From NCBI RefSeq assembly GCF_023101765.2, contig NC_064213.1, positions 10,602,001 to 10,666,000 of the forward strand: DNA of 64,000 nt, written 5' to 3'. The notes under the pieces were generated by a model. It saw only the letters and a program-made list of their open reading frames with translations, had not been told where the DNA came from and did not search any database. A program made the translations under genes and the position numbers. Origin of the DNA: Spodoptera frugiperda (Eukaryota; Arthropoda; Insecta; Lepidoptera; Noctuidae). Positions 1 through 12,878 of this stretch are shown here, in pieces; the stretch's first letter is position 1, and each line of letters begins with the position of its first letter.

Positions 1-3000
1 CTGCCGAGAGTAAACAAAAGTTTAATTTGCGAGGAGCCGACAGATGCCCTCTAATTGATAAACGGAGTGCTTGTCGGAGTGAGACGACAGCGGGGCTCGG
101 GGGCGCGGGCGGGAGGGGGGGGTGGATGCCAGGGTGCGGGACAGGTTCGCACTCCACTCGGCGGTTTTAATATCAAACTGAAGCTTTTGTTTCACGCTTC
201 TGCAAAATTGTAAATGAGAAAACTGTTTGAGTTCGACGAGCAGCGAAGCAAATAGATGAACACTGGTGTGGGCTCATTTGTATGCATTGTACATAGCAGA
301 CGACAGAGTGGAGAACAATTGCAAGCCGCGGCCGCGACCCGCCCGACAGAGCGCGGCGCCGTCAAGAAACACAAAGCGTAGAAACAAAAATAACCAAAGT
401 TATTGTAAGCAGTAAGTTATAATTAACCCGTGCCCGCGCCCCCGGCCGGTACATGAGTCACGGAGCACGTCTGCTGGAACTACATCTGTGCAGTGGAGCT
501 GCCGCCACACGCTGCACGGACGCTGGACGCGCACATTGACCGCATGTACCCGCCAGCAGCGCCGGAGCAGGCGACTGCGGGGCTGTGTGCGGCCGCGGCC
601 GAGGACATGACAGTAGCGAGGTCGGCGGCGAGATAACACAATTACTCCGGTCGAGCAAATATTTGACCTTTTGTACAAGTTTTGGGTCAGTAAATATAAG
701 GGAAATCAACCAATGAAAGTGCTCAAAATCCATATTGAATGTATCCCCAAGGTAATGATGGTCGCTTTGATTATTGTAAAGCCAGTTAGCAGCCGTAACA
801 ATGTCAACAGCAGGATACTTTAAAGTAAATCAAACCCTAAGCGCTCGGCTGACATGTTTCCGCTGAATACATTACGTTAATACGTTTCGAATACTCGTAA
901 ACAATCCCCCGCAACACCGCGAGGCATAAGCCTTCTCCCTCGACGTCCCCCAGCGGCGGCCGGGAGCGCAACAAGTAGCTAACTGAAACATGTCCGGACA
1001 TGTCCCGCGTCTCCGGCTCCCGGGGCGACGGCGCCACTGCGCCGCGGGCGCCAGTAGCTCAACTTCAACATTTCCACCACTTCCGCGTGATGCTAACCTC
1101 TGGTCTATGCTAACAAGTGCACTTACATATAGACTAACTTACGGTTGCAGCAAGTCTCTGTGTACTTAAACTACGAATCAAGTGTAGTGATCCTACTGCT
1201 GTACTGTCGGTGCAGTGTAGTGGACGGGATCGTGACCCGTGTCGCAGTACACTGAGTGACGGCTGTAATGGGCGCGAGACGTCGACGAGACGAGTCGAGG
1301 TCCGCAGCCGGCGATACCAGGAGCTGTCAGCGCCGCGATGGCTGATGTCAATTAAATGAGAATCAACAAAAGGTCGCGCACACAATACCTTCCCTCGCGG
1401 TGCCATTACCGAGCCTCGAGAGACAAGCGAGACACGGACCCGCGGCCTCGAGTGTGTGCTCGCTACATGCGGTATATTCACACAGCGATAACTCGTAATG
1501 TTACAGCGGCAGCGACACATAGTGCGAGTGCTCGCTACTCGAGTGCGGTCCGACCGCAACCTGTGTATGTTTTGGATTAAATTATAATTAATTCGCAAAT
1601 CTTAGACTTCGCTCCGCCCTTGTGTAGAGTCGAGACAAGTGGCGAGGTGTGGGGCCGAGCGCCAAACTAACAACTCGTTCAAACATGTTCAAAGTTCGAG
1701 TCGAGCGAGGAAGTTGTGTTTGTACGTATAACCACGGAGTCTCAGGTTCAACCCTGAGCGTCCGAACTAGTAAGTGAGCAGACTGGGGCGGAGGGGGGGG
1801 GGGCAGGCGCAGCGTATCGGAACGTTATCGGAAGCGAGGCGACGCACACCGGAATCCTATTGTACTTGATTCAATATTGTTTCAGGAACGTATTTGTATA
1901 TTTTTGTGGGTTTCCTTCAAATAAACCGCGATATTTGCGAGCGCCAGCAAACAAGTAGTATCGGCAGCTACTAGTCGGCCAGATCCTCCATAATGCCACG
2001 TTGTGCGCGGGGTCCCGGCGTTAATGAGAAAACTTGCCTTGTGTACTTGTGAATACGATTGCGGGAACTTTGTTCACAAACCTCTACTTTTTGTCAAATT
2101 ACATTTAATTTCGTACAGTTGGCCCGATGACAAACTTTACTTTCGACGTTTACCTCCGGGTACTCTGGCTTAGTCCCAGTAGGAATAAATCACACGTACA
2201 GTATAATTATTAAGCCGATATAACGCTTGTGTGCATTCAATTATCAAATAAATAAATAATACTGTATGAGATTCACATTTCCCTCGTAATATGTATGTGT
2301 AAACCTGTGTAATGTATGTACCGTAGCGACTGGTAACAGTGAATGTGCTACGCGCTACGGCGTAGCTGGTACGGCGTAGGTTCGTAGCAAGCATAGACCG
2401 CGTAGCACCTCTAGTACCTTGCTACAGCACACGTTAATGTGGAGGGGGCCCGTGACACCCGGACAACTTCCCAGCAACATTATCACAACATTGTAATCAC
2501 TAGAAATATTGAAATAATGTTTAGCAGTAAGTTTGTTAGCGAAGCCATTGTACAAGATGCCGGCATTGTTATTGTATAATTAATTATATTGTAATAACCT
2601 GTTCAGCCGGTTCGAAGAAGTAACCGCCACCGGGCCCGTGTCTCGAGGATTACACTTCTTTAGCTGGCGCGGAACGAATTTAATATTATGAATCAAGAAG
2701 TTATTGTTAACGTAGGTACTCGACGTTTGTATACGGAATGTAATTACAGTCGTACTGGGAGCAGGCGGGCCGCGTGTAGCCGACAATAGCGCGGCGGAGC
2801 TGTGTCTGCATTAATCAGGGCGCGATTAGAGCAGACACCGACACAAGACATGATTAATTAGCGCCGCCGCGCGCGAACATTAACATCCCTCGGAGCGCGG
2901 CTCGTGTGCACCCGCACTGTACTACTGTACCAGTGGACCACTCTACACATGTATCACCAGGTACTGAACCACAATGCTGTACGACAGTGGTCGCCAGGCC

Positions 3001-3588
3001 GAGGGCGAGGCAGACGCGACGTGCCGAGGTCGCAGTTCACGAGATTAGCTTTATTTCTCCATTAGTCGGAGACGAAGTTAGTGCGAGGGGAGTGCACGCG
3101 GGAGACCTCTCGCTAACTTAGTTAGGTTCAGACTTTAGACGTGTGACGTGGCGCTCTCCGCGGATGTCAGCCGACAGGTGGCGACACATGGGCCTCCCTA
3201 CAACTAATCAATTAATATGAAATTGATTTGGATTTACTGTTTGTTCATTGCTGCCACACACCATATTGTAATTATCAAATTTTTCTAGTCCCTTTAATTA
3301 CATGGATTATACATGTTCTGAACACAAGCCCGATATCCCCGGACTCATTAGCGTGCAATCTCGCAAGAATGTAATTATCCCGGGCGTCGGACAGCCGCGG
3401 CCGTCAAATACCTGGCAGGTAATGAAATAGTTCCCGGGCCGCGCACTCACCGTACTGTACACGCGGGTGCTGTACAGCCGGGGCCGGCAGTAATGTACGC
3501 CCACTGGCCGCGCGACGCGTACAGGACAAGACTATGTCTGGCAGTGGACCTCTTCTATATCATTTGAAAATGAATACTAAAGAACATA
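1..3588. other. Non-coding stretch, no gene seen
   Basis: Alternating GC-rich (about 1-130, 420-620, 900-1080, 1260-1470) and AT-rich sequence. The open frames are short, overlap on both strands and show no protein-family motif or convincing splice sites. A short imperfect run of GTAG/CGTAG words occurs near 2345-2410, resembling the array at 39.88 kb. It could be a long intron or the flank of a gene outside the window; nothing in the sequence decides this. Confidence 0.6.
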
Positions 3589-3836
3589 TCGCACCCCTAG
3601 ATGAGGACTCCGGTAACTCAAAAAATGCCCGTTTTGAGTTAATGGCATTTTCAAATCCTCTTATCGAGTACCTACACGGACATATAACTCACGTAACAAT
3701 ATCGTCCACCATTTTGAAAAAATGGCGCTTAATAGTTCGATTTTTGGTATATTTTCTTTTGTAGAAATATCAGTTTTTCTTTATTTCTCAAAAAACTGGT
3801 TTTTTAAGTTACCGGAGTCTTCATCTAGGGGTGCGA
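3589..3836. mobile_element. MITE with about 30-bp terminal inverted repeats
   Basis: The left end reads TCGCACCCCTAGATGAGGAC and the right end is its near-perfect inverse; the match continues for about 30 bp as far as the CCGGTAACT / AGTTACCGG segment. Each end is bordered by TA, which fits a TA target duplication. The 248-bp interior is AT-rich and non-coding. It is a non-autonomous DNA transposon copy; the superfamily cannot be assigned from the ends alone. Confidence 0.75.
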
Positions 3837-3889
3837 TATTTAAAACATGGATGCTCTCTCAAGAATCAAGTTTATATATTCTACTTTTA

Positions 3890-4060
3890 AGTTTGGATTT
3901 TCTCTTGTGTCGTGGGTGTGTTTACAAACATACAATTTCACATACAGTCATACACATTACAATCAGACCCGAAACAACAATTTGTGGGTCGCTTATAAGG
4001 TTGTTCCGTGCGGGAACCTAACCCGCGACACGATGCACGGCAACCAGTAGCCCTACCTTT
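3890..4060 (-). mobile_element. tRNA-derived SINE copy (family B)
   Basis: Read on the minus strand it contains a degenerate tRNA-like B box (GGGTTAGGTTCCCGC) followed by a body with a CGGGTCTGATTG segment, then TTTGTAAACACACCCACGACAC and AGAAAATCC. The same body recurs at 28085-28262 and, truncated, at 7303-7372 and 39752-39812, which establishes a dispersed family. Confidence 0.75.
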
Positions 4061-4510
4061 ACGCCAACAGTGCAGTAATATTAGGGCCTTGATCTAATTA
4101 TAATTCTGATCTCCATCCCGAGCAGGGCACACCGCCCGGTGTGCTCCACCGTGTCCTCTGGGCGGTCCTCGCAGTGACGTCACCCGGGCATTCACTCCGG
4201 CTGAATCTGACCAGTAAGGGCCTGAGTGAGGCGGTAGTAGATTGAGCTGCTACATGCGTACAACAGAGGCGCCACAACACGACGCTACAACTGTGTCACT
4301 GACACCCACTCACAAAGTTCTCCTTCGGTGCAACCGACTCCTGATGTCCAGGGACGCGTGAATATTCTGTTATCCTCTCCATTACTGGTGATAAAGTAAG
4401 ATTCCAAGGTGGTATCAGTTACATGTTGTCGAACTAACTAATTGTGTGGGATGACATAATATGTAAGTAATTTCGAAGTAATAGCTGCGTGTTTAGTGGC
4501 GCCAGTCATT

Positions 4511-4511
<1 letters not shown>

Positions 4512-4543
<32 letters not shown>
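4512..4543. repeat. (GT)n microsatellite
   Basis: About 16 uninterrupted GT dinucleotides, in non-coding sequence. Confidence 0.97.
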
Positions 4544-4544
<1 letters not shown>

Positions 4545-7219
4545 GTCACATATCGGCTGTCAGTTCCACGTCACCTCACATGAAAGCGACGTGTTCGCTG
4601 CGTTGAGCGCCACACGCGCCATTACACACGCCACCACCCAATTACCGCAGTCCTGGCACCGGGCCCCGCGCCGCCACTAATTGATACACTCACAACAAAC
4701 TTACACTCCGCGACCTTCCCACTGATGCCTACAATATAATTGCGTATAACAGTAATAAACATAAGGTCAACACTTTATGGGGGCCATTACGTATGTTTTA
4801 TTAGTGTCCGCGAGATGTCGCGGCAGTGTCAGCCCCGACCTTTCCCTCCACTCCTGCCATACAGTGCCGCGAGTTGCCACACCATGACAATTCCCGAAAC
4901 AAGACGTCGCCGCGCGCCAACCGGATATCGATCCTGCACTGCGCGCTACTTAATTGAATAACTCGCTTAACGTGAACACGGAGTGGCGTGAGTACAGTCA
5001 GCAGCCGGCTCCGAGGGACGTGTGGGGGGCAGGCACCTGGTTACTGGCTGCTGTCTGTCCACCGGGACTGTTGTCATCCGGGGCCCGTGACGTTGGCGAC
5101 GACCAATAACTGGGTGGGCAGGCACTGCGCGCACGTAGGAGCTCTCTGGCTACCATTAACAATGAATGTCATGAACACAATATACCCCCGTTCCATGCGT
5201 CACGTTATTAATTACTTTAGAATTAGGAATGTCGTGCGTGAGCCGCGGGCCGCGCTGTCTACCTGTATGTACCTACTTACCCATGTCGTTCGGTTTTGAC
5301 CGACACAGAAATTAAAGTTCTTTTAAAGTAAAGTTTCATTGAAACCCGTTCAGTAGTTTGTGCGTAAAGGAAGAACTAAATTCCATAATACTGTGGATAT
5401 ACTATGGATATACATGTATATATATAGTATGTCACAATCACAGACCTCACCTTTATAATAATTAGCAACCTGCCGACGCTACAGCAGGCGAGCAGCGGCG
5501 GGGCCTAGCGCGCGCTGCTGTACATACTGTGTACACACGTATATATACCCAGTGTGTTGTAGGTGTAGTGCAAACAACGCGCTTATTGTGTTCACGACTT
5601 AATCAATTTAATTTTCTTATTTCCAACTTCTTTGAATACTTTTTCTCCGTAAAATTAAATGAGAAATCGCGAGTTCATTTATTTCTTAGCTCAGACGCTT
5701 CCTTGTTTACAATGCTCTGGTAATTACAAGATTTAACGAAGCGAAAAATCCACCGTATTTATATAAACCCACCGGCAGCGGCCGGATAGAACGAAGGTCT
5801 CCCTATAAATAGCCACCGAGCCCATTAAGTCTTTGGGTATAAAATTCAATGTTTGCACTAGTTCAGTACACGTTACACTGCCCCTGTGTCGGCCACATCG
5901 GCCCAATGTCTGGCTAGACTGGTCCCAAAATGTGTTTAATTGTACAACGTGCGCAGTGCCGGCAGACGGAACAATTAAGAGACATTACGGAGTAAAACCA
6001 GATCATTTACGGCAATACGTCCCGCCGCACAAACCCAATGAACCGCTGAGAATAATTCCGTGAAGAAATAATTTCACGTCGACGCAAAACGTTTTATAAT
6101 TTGCGAAGTTAATTTACAAGAGAGAGAAAACTTGGCACTTTCTGCTAAGATCACAACTTTGCCTAAACCAATTTCATTTTAATTTTTCATTAAGTTATAC
6201 AAGACCGCGGGCTTAGCGGTTACCGGGCCGGTACTCGACGCCGCGGCGGCTGGCGATACAACCCTCGACTGCTGGAGTAACCAGCAGGCACGTGTGCACT
6301 GCCACTGCTGGGCTGCATTTTGAAGTGCTACAGACGCTGGCGTGATGCATCGGTACTAATACCTACAACTTGTTACAAATCCTCGACTATACTACGTGTT
6401 ACTGTAGCGAACGTGTCTTGGCGCGTTTACGTCACGCTCGAATAAAGACTCGTTTCACGGACTCTGTAGCCGCACACAGTCGGCCGGCCAGAATACAAGT
6501 TGAGATCATTCAATAGAGAATCCATTCATTCATCCGTTTCTTGTAATGACGCAATACCGATACAGATAACGTGAACACGAGCACATACGTACAAGTATAG
6601 CACACATACGTACATGTATAGCACACGGGAGTAGGTAGAGTCGGGAGCTGCCGTCCCATATTGTAACATATTCAATTTGCCGCACAACCAAAACCACTCA
6701 AATGACAAATGCAAAATTGATGTGATTTATCGTCAGAACTTCGTTTTCATAAATAACATCGTAAGCAAAATTATAAGACAAATTGTTTCAGAGTTGCCAA
6801 ATAGACGTCGACTTTAAAATTAATTGATGTGGAAGCAAAATTAATGAAAGCTAATCAATACAGCCACGAAGCCACGGGGCACGGCTCCGACATCAACACA
6901 TTTTGTTAGTAGGCAAGTGTTGACGCGCACTCTATACAAGCACTATAATATGACAAACAACACAAACATCGAAACCACCCACAGACGCTGTGGCAGCGGA
7001 CCGCACTCGGACGCTCCTCTACTGGACGACGATTGTCATAATCTCCTGAGTAGGTGCGCTGGAGCGCGGGCTTATTGAAGAGTGCAGGTTTACCCGAGAG
7101 CGGAGCACTGCTGCACGGTCTCTGGCCAGCAGTCAGCTCCCACGACACTCGTGGTACAGTAGATGTGATGTACATGTATTTCACTCTGTCGTCACACACA
7201 TCTATATAATGGCTGTAAT
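4544..7219. other. Non-coding stretch, no gene seen
   Basis: No coding exon is recognisable. Around 5326-5375 the sequence TTTCATTGAAACCCGTTCAGTAG resembles the 3' end of repeats that are common in lepidopteran genomes, but only a fragment is present. Confidence 0.55.
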
Positions 7220-7296
7220 GCCCTTTCTGAGGGGTAAAATCATCCAATGGCTGCTCCTTCCTTGGGCAAAGCGGAAGGGAGTTTCAGGCTGAGTGT
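7220..7296 (-). mobile_element. Retroposon tail fragment (family A)
   Basis: The sequence GAGGGGTAAAATCATCCAATGG is the inverse of the family A 3' end (CATTGGATGATTTTCCCCCTC), so the copy is on the minus strand. It is truncated and diverged, and directly adjoins a family B SINE fragment. Confidence 0.7.
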
Positions 7297-7302
7297 CATG
7301 TG

Positions 7303-7372
7303 CACGTGAAATTATATGTTTGTAAACGCACCCACGACACAGGAGAAAATGCTAGTGCGGGGCAACGTTTTT
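7303..7372 (+). mobile_element. 3' fragment of tRNA-derived SINE (family B)
   Basis: It contains TGTTTGTAAACGCACCCACG, ACACAGGAGAAAAT and GTGCGGGGCAACG, matching the 3' half of the copy at 28085-28262. The tRNA-like head is missing. Confidence 0.75.
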
Positions 7373-10300
7373 CTTTAAATAACCTACACAATGTCGTAGA
7401 CCGCATGCACCGCGCGGGCACTCGATCGTTGCGACACGATCGTGGCCAACAGTCGGTGGCTGCGCCAACCTCTTGTACCAATATGTAAATGACTATACAG
7501 ATTGTTCCGGCCGCGTCCCCCCCCCCTGCGCCCGCCCGCCCGCGCACGCCCAGCCCAGCGGACAACTAAGCGGTACAGCCCTGCAGGTCAACCGCTTCAC
7601 AAACTTTCAGCCACTTTAAAGTATATAATTTCGTTGCTATTAAGCCTTAGTCACCAGCGTCGTACGGGCGACATTCCACCGAGTGACGCACTGTGTGCAC
7701 GACTCGAAGAGTTCTACAATAATGTGTATTACTGAGTCTTGTGCTGCTCGTGTAGTTGGGAACTTGTCCCAAATTGTAGTACTGTAAGACCATAGATCCT
7801 TGAAAAGAAAATGATAGTCTTTCTTCTTTTTTCTGGTATTTCAAAAATATACCTTAAAATCGTGCTACTACGACTAAACTATCGAGAGTCCTCGAACACT
7901 TTCGAACGTGTTTTAAAACTATCAAGCGTCCTCGAGGAGTGTCGAGCGTGACGAAAACTTAAGCATGCATGACCGAAGAAATATTACCTTGCTTGAGAAC
8001 TATCGAGCGTCTTCGATGCGTCTACTACAACAAAGTGCTGATGATGAACTACACGCTAGAAACAAAGTGCTGATATCGTCTAGCGACATAACTAAATTCA
8101 TATTACTGAGAAGACTTTCATTACATACACAATGTGGAGACTGGATGATGTAATGGACCTACTTTACAAACTTCCGACAAGCAGTTAGCAACTAGTGTCA
8201 AGAATAAACCAGCGCGCACGGGCTGCCGACGCGGTGTACAAGTGCCATTTTAATGTGTGTTTAATTAAGCAAACCTTCAGCCGCACGGCTGGGGGCGACA
8301 CAGACATCACAGAGCCGGCTGCGGTTGCGATCTGTTTTGATGTTGCCTGAAACGTTGCTATTAGGGAAATAGAACGGACGGGCACAGCTCACGCCGCCAT
8401 TGTGTCGCTCGAGCGGCCGACACCGGTCGACAGCCGTGTGTCAACATCGCAGCCCACTCTGCCTGCACTGTGCGCTCTGCACTCGCCTCCTGCATATTTA
8501 ACCGAGGCTCCTCCGTCCTCGTGCAGAACACTCGAGTGCGCACAGCGAGCCAGTGACGTAACGTGTAATACGTTATCCTGATATTTACATACTCCGACAT
8601 CTTGGATGGAACATAGAATGTAATTTCATGACGACACTTCCGCGAGATTGGAACTTCGCGAGGCGACGTGCGACGGCGGCGCTAGGAAAACTAGACAGAT
8701 ATTAGCCGCGAGTTCAGACATATATATACATGTATACATGTAATGATCACGGAAACAGAGTCCTCTAACACAAGCATAGTTTGCTTAAAAGAAGGCTCCA
8801 ATAAATTTTTGTAACTACTACCTATTATTCTGTGCCTATATCCTGTTTTGCAAATAATATAAACGATGTAGTAATTATAAACAATTATTATATTACTTAT
8901 TATATGTATGGATTATTATTACTGAAACAGATTGGCATCGACGGTGTCAGCACATCACGCGAGTGATATAACATTTAAAGCAGAGCGCGCCAGCTCCGGC
9001 GGCTCATAAATACACGTCGGGTTATAGGTCCCGCGGCGGTGCGGCGTCGGGGTTGTACCGGTCTGCCTGTAGCAACGTGTACGAGCGAGTCGCGGCTAAA
9101 CAGTTATATTCATTGCGCTGCGTTTCACGGTCTTGGTACTTTCTGAAGCAATGTGTTTAATCAAACTCTCAAAAAGTAGTTTTCATCTTATACATTACTT
9201 GCAACTCCAATGTCTCGAAGCAGAAAATAGCGCTACTTTACTCGATAACAAATATTGTACAAATTCGGATACGGGAACTGGGTGGCCGCGGTCACACAAT
9301 AACCAGACGAGCTAATAATCCGGGTGATCTGACCATTCCACCGGCCATTGTACAAACAATAGACACTCGACCTTTTCCCAAACAACAATGCAAGAACAAC
9401 GTACTATACATACATATAATTATTATAAAAAAATGTTGGAATTACGAGTGGCAGCATACAATTAATTGCCGAAATTATATAAAATATATTATTAAAGCGA
9501 GCGAAACCACGGACAAAAGCTTTATTAATAAAAGCTCATAAAAGTGACATTAATAATTTGTAATTGTCCGCGCGCTGCGGAACTTCCCAAACAATGTCCT
9601 GCTACGAGCTGTTGGAACATTAAATATTTGTGGAACAAACTTGTACAATTGTAAACACTTACAAAATACTTGTATGAATTTAAACCTAATACAAATGTAC
9701 GACGGACGAATATTCAGCAGCCAGCAAGTATACCGCTACCGTGTCCCGAAAGGTGTCAGCAGTAAGTGTGTACTAGACGTCGTGTCCACGATGTCATGCC
9801 TCGCCATATTATCAACTGCCATTACGTTCATTGCCACCAACTGAAAGTCTCGGGATTTAAAAAGTTATAAAATATGGTATCGGGGCTATTTACTGGAGTC
9901 GTTTCTTTCGAGCAATAACACAGCCGACAGCCCCGAGTCCCGACAGCCGACCTTCAAGAACAGTTAGCAAGTTCGTGCGCGGAGTGAGAGACATACAGTA
10001 AGCATTGTCGTAAATCATGTCCCCACAAACAGTACGGGGAGTAGTACAGGTGAGGCTGTGCTCGGGTTTGTTTGTCCTGCAGCGGGAGCGAACAACTTTC
10101 AGATCAATAAACTGTTCCGGTGATTTATTTGACACAACAAATATGAAACACGAGGACAGCCGCGCCGCGCCGCCGCCGCGCGCCCGCTACCTGTATGCTA
10201 CACACACACGTGTGGGTGCGTGCGTACATGCGTGTACTGTACGTACTGTACGTACTGTACGCACACACAGGCAGGCGGTCGCGACTCGCGGCTCACGTCC

Positions 10301-11377
10301 GACTGTGTTATTTTCGTAACGAGTTGATAGTCAATCATTTATTCATGTTTTGTGTAAGCTTTTTGGGGTTTACTGGTCGGTACTCGGTATTGTTTGGTGT
10401 ATTTTGTCAGAGTTACGTTGAGCTCTGATTGAACACCACTACGTATCGACGCCGGCAACGTTCTGTTGCTTTTGGTTTGTTTACTCTATATCTACAACAA
10501 ACATACATTTATTTTTAACATGATAGCATTAAAGGCGTTCAGTTGAGCTGACTCATGTTTTGTAAAATAAAACCCGTTGACAGCGAGTTATTAATGGTTC
10601 TTATATCAGGGGGAGTGACAGAGGGGGATGAAGAATACTTATTGAGGGGGAGGGGGGATCAAAGCTGCTTGAGCTAGTATAATCACAATCACTTTATGGC
10701 AGAGCACAGCCTGTGTGTGTCATTTGTGTGTGTGTGTGTGTCATTGCTTTTACGACTATACCTAGTTGGAATCATATGATTTGAATACTTAAGCAATCCG
10801 GAATACTGATGTTTGTCATAGTGCGACTACCTGTAACAGAAATAACTTTCTAAAAACATAACCACGTCTTTAGAGTTAAATGTTTGATGGAACCCCAGCA
10901 TTGCCCTGCCACGGCGCGTGTCGGCAGGGCGGGCGGCAGGAGGTACGGTAGCTACTTGTTGTGGTCTCTGCCGCAGACACCGGCTGATGCTGGCTGATGC
11001 TGATGATTTGTTCCGTTCACTCGGTCCGTCACCGGGAGAGTGACACCTTGGACGGTGGACCTTTTGCGAGTGTCTGCGATGTGCCGGCTCACACTATTAG
11101 CACGTGTCGAGGCGGAAATTATTAGGGAAATGAACGAAATCCAATTGACGTCATACTCCGGTCACATCCGGCGCAGTGGAGCTGCCACACCGCGCCACAC
11201 CGCGCTCCGCCGGCCACGTGTTGCTCGGTACCGTCTGCACGTACTGGCCCGGACTGCCTTGTTTATTGGGGTAGGCAGAGACAATAGAGCGCCAAATGCT
11301 ACGAGTCTGGCATACGTCTGTCGTTTCATCTACATTCATCAATCTCTTCATTTGCGGACTACCTGGCGGGTTTACCA
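7373..11377. other. Non-coding stretch, no gene seen
   Basis: AT-rich DNA without credible exons. Small features only: a CGAGTGTCGAGCGT-like motif repeated loosely at 7875-8015, GTACTGTAC-type short tandem copies at about 10230-10262, and a short (GT)n run at about 10725-10741. Confidence 0.55.
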
Positions 11378-11484
11378 GGGCTCCGGTTCGAAAAGCAGGA
11401 GTAGGAACGGGGTGGTTTTTAGTCAGTAAGAGTCTGACACTGGACGAAGTCATTGGATGATTTTCCCGCCTCAAAAAAAAAGAA
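11378..11484 (+). mobile_element. Retroposon copy (family A), plus strand
   Basis: Reads GGCTCCGGTTCGAAAAGCAGG, then AACGGGGTGGTTTTTAGTCA, then CATTGGATGATTTTC and a poly-A tail. It is 5'-truncated. Related copies lie at 12284-12684, 12760-12868 and 52478-52611. Confidence 0.85.
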
Positions 11485-12007
11485 GGGTGTTTCTAATTTG
11501 ACCTTTTTCTAATAAATCGCCCAACTAGTCCAGGTATATCCGTCCAAGGCGCCCTCTACCGACTTCCCCAAACTTGCCAGTCTCTTAATATCTCAATAAT
11601 TAGTTTCTACAACAATATGCCTAGTGACGGCTACACAATATAGCTACGAGTAGATACGACCGCATACTCGCGCCCCACGAGTCGAGGCTCACGTCCCTTG
11701 TACTACGCCGAGGTTGTGCCCGAGACGTCGCGCGCCCCACGAGTGTGCCGCTGAGACGGCGGAATTAATAAAAATCATAAACAGCTTTTACTTTCGTCAA
11801 AATACTTGGGAGACATTTTTGTCACCGCCCCGTGCGCGGGCCTGCCGTAAAGTTATGACATTATTATCGCGATACAATGACTCGAGTATTTTATTTTATA
11901 AAATTGTTTGTGAGATAAGGCGGGGCGGGGCGGGCAACCTCGGCAGCCACCGCGTCACGTAGCTACTTACCTCGCGTCGATGGAGAGAAAAGAAAACACT
12001 TACTTAC

Positions 12008-12236
12008 CCCATATTCGGCTGACTGGCGGCAGGCGCTGGCTTCCCCGACATCAGCATGACAGGAGGCTCCCAGTCCCAGCCGCGTGGAAGTAATGCCGCC
12101 GCCGCCGCCGCACCGACCTGACTAAGCAGATTGTGGAGATTCACATCTCCTGCAAATTCTGCAAATTCCTTCCTAAGCTTCTGCTTGTGTTGTAACTTTT
12201 TCTCATTGTTCTTGTATCGGGCCACAGTTCTGTTGT
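12008..12236 (-). CDS. Isolated coding exon of an unrecognised gene
   Basis: On the minus strand an acceptor (TTATTTCAG) is followed by an open frame and closed by a good donor (GG|GTAAGTAAG). The 229 nt carry two leftover bases at each end, so the exon is internal. The peptide begins NRTVARYKNNEKKLQHKQ, is strongly basic and looks helical (many K/E/Q/L), continues through FAEFAGDVNLHNLLSQVG to a six-alanine run, then a WDWEPPVM segment and a Pro/Ala-rich end. I do not recognise the family. The composition suits a nuclear regulator with a disordered, polyalanine-containing part, but that is inference. Partner exons were not found in the window; long introns on both sides would explain the exon-poor surroundings. 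The splice signals and the lysine/glutamate-rich content argue against a chance frame. Confidence 0.7.
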
Positions 12237-12270
12237 CTGAAATAAGGAAATTAGAAACACGTTGTAGCGT

Positions 12271-12697
12271 TACTTAAAGCTCTTTTTTTTTTTTTTTTTT
12301 TTTTTGAGGGGGAAAATCATCCAATGACTTCTCCTGCCTTGGGTGAGGCGAGAGGGAGTGTCAGACTCTTACTGACTAAAAACCACCCCGTTCCTTCTCC
12401 TGCTTTGAGCCGGAGCCCCGGTAACCTTTTACGTTGTCCGCAGCTCCGGATCGGGCATCAGCCCTACTGGGCCCCATCTATGGTGGTCTGATGGCTCTTT
12501 GAGGCGCGCGCGGAACACGACGCGCCGTACGCACGGGTCTGGTTTTGTTCGGGCGGCGAGCTACCCTTGCTCGTCGTCCGCAGACCCGCACTTACGGTGG
12601 CCGGAGATCGTCACGCGATCCCCTACGCCCGGAGTGTCTTCTGCGGCGGCTGGGGCGTGAGGAGGATCGTTCCCTCACGCGCTCTACTTAAAGCTCT
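12271..12697 (-). mobile_element. Longest family A retroposon copy, with 13-bp target duplication
   Basis: The inserted DNA (12284-12684, 401 bp) is flanked by identical copies of TACTTAAAGCTCT at 12271-12283 and 12685-12697. A poly-T run at its left edge is the poly-A tail of a minus-strand insertion. Read on the minus strand it has a GC-rich head, then CGGAGCTGCGGACAACGTAA, a GGGGCTCCGGCTCAAAGCAG segment, TGGTTTTTAGTCAGTAAGAG and GGATGATTTTCCCCCTC. No coding frame is seen. It is either a SINE or the 3' end of a LINE. It lies 5' of the orphan exon at 12008-12236, presumably within an intron of that gene. Confidence 0.9.
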
Positions 12698-12749
12698 GCA
12701 GTGATTTTGAAAAAAATAACAAGAGATTTCTAAACATAACAGCAGGCGC

Positions 12750-12878
12750 ATTTAATGGCTCCGGAGCTGCGGACAACGTAAAAGGTCACCGGGGCTCCGG
12801 CTCAAAGCAGGAGAATGAACGGGGTGGTTTTTAGACATTGGATGATTTTCCGCCCTCAAAAAAAGCATATTTAATGGC
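12750..12878 (+). mobile_element. Short family A copy with 10-bp target duplication
   Basis: ATTTAATGGC flanks the insert on both sides (12750-12759 and 12869-12878). The 109-bp insert starts at the CGGAGCTGCGG segment and ends with GGATGATTTTC plus a poly-A tail. It lacks the stretch between TTTTTAG and CATTGGATG that other copies carry. It is in the opposite orientation to the copy about 60 bp away. Confidence 0.82.

Noticed and set aside
1134..1598. A 154-codon minus-strand frame rich in Arg/Ser
   Set aside because: No domain and no splice context. It overlaps an open frame on the other strand in a GC-rich patch, as expected by chance.
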